Positions 63,845 to 64,000 of a stretch of DNA of 64,000 bases are shown in pieces. Position 1 is the first letter of the stretch, and each line of letters opens with the position of its first letter. The stretch comes from Actinomycetota bacterium. GTDB lineage: Bacteria > Actinomycetota > Acidimicrobiia > Acidimicrobiales > Poriferisodalaceae. The stretch is from contig JABABU010000051.1 in assembly GCA_014238065.1 (NCBI GenBank), positions 104,613-168,612 on the forward strand, given 5' to 3'. The notes beneath the pieces were generated by a model, which saw only the letters and a list, made by a program, of their open reading frames with translations, did no database searches and was not told the origin of the DNA. Made by a program: the position numbers and the translations under genes.

Positions 63845-64000
63845 TCACCCACGCGAGATCCAGTTGGTCAGATCAAGACCACGACGACCCAGACCACGAC
63901 GACCCAGACCACGACGACCCAGACCACGACGACCCAGACCACGACGACCCAGACCACGACGACCCAGACCACGACGACCCAGACCACGACGACCCAGACC
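63845..64000 (-). CDS. Partial repeat-rich protein, C-terminus (runs off the right edge)
   Basis: The minus strand is open from the window edge to a TGA at 63845-63847 and reads repeats of G-L-G-R-R, ending GLDLTNWISRG. The unique tail after the repeats looks like a real protein end, which favours this frame over the other five; family unknown. Alternatively the array is non-coding. Confidence 0.4.
   Translation of the reverse strand, partial: GLGRRGLGRRGLGRRGLGRRGLGRRGLGRRGLGRRGLGRRGLDLTNWISRG
63876..64000. repeat. 15-bp tandem repeat array, truncated by window edge
   Basis: The unit AGACCACGACGACCC is repeated exactly eight times plus 5 nt, with no mismatches seen, up to the last base. 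True extent is unknown. Confidence 0.95.

Noticed and set aside
63876..64000. CRISPR array
   Set aside because: The 15-bp units are contiguous without spacers and no cas genes are present, so this is a simple tandem repeat.

Overview
The window is a GC-rich, gene-dense bacterial chromosome segment. It most resembles an aquatic actinobacterium of the class Acidimicrobiia (Ilumatobacter-like). This placement is inferred from gene content and order: the nadD / LCP-LytR_C / rsfS cluster, the rplU-rpmA-obgE cluster next to an actinobacterial-type RNase E and the paired TIGR03960/TIGR03936 proteins, a class II DAHP synthase, a PAC2 protein, F420-type luciferase-like oxidoreductases, a heliorhodopsin and many GTG/TTG starts. 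No 16S gene or other decisive marker is present.

Layout. 1-9150: hrcA-dnaJ heat-shock genes, lepA, rpsT, holA, a GNAT enzyme and comEC/comEA. 9360-16230: thioredoxin-TPR protein, PAC2 protein, an LLM oxidoreductase, tRNA-Ala(GGC), a heliorhodopsin, a DUF1330 protein, a SnoaL-like protein, a DMT exporter and nudC. 16230-25850: rsfS, an LCP protein and nadD, a short group-2 sigma factor, the DAHP synthase, a lipoprotein, a MoxR/VWA pair and proA. 26198-47576: a long, almost purely minus-strand housekeeping block: lipoprotein, proB, obgE, rpmA, rplU, rne, the TIGR03936/TIGR03960 pair, rodA-mrdA-mreD-mreC-mreB (rod-shape elongasome), ndk, folC, clpX, clpP and tig. 47863-57060: a c-type cytochrome with a sortase-like tail, tRNA-Gly(TCC), a two-component system, a large BNR/Asp-box protein, a two-subunit sulfopyruvate-decarboxylase-like enzyme with an MFS carrier, and a peroxiredoxin-like selenoprotein. 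57170-64000: accessory DNA with a polysaccharide lyase, pseudogene remnants, a 2.1-kb segment between 45-bp direct repeats at tRNA-Pro(TGG), a ferredoxin, a second LLM oxidoreductase, a sulfatase, and a 15-bp tandem repeat cut by the window edge.

The most notable item is the gene at 56547-57059. A continuous peroxiredoxin-like frame carries two in-frame TGA codons exactly where the CxxC redox cysteines should be. It has a hairpin just downstream and a strong ribosome-binding site, so I read it as a UxxU (diselenide, SelL-type) selenoprotein that ordinary ORF calling would miss. Other points of interest are the heliorhodopsin, the LAxTG-tailed cytochrome c, the tRNA-Pro integration site with nearby decaying genes, and a hairpin that covers the hrcA ribosome-binding site.
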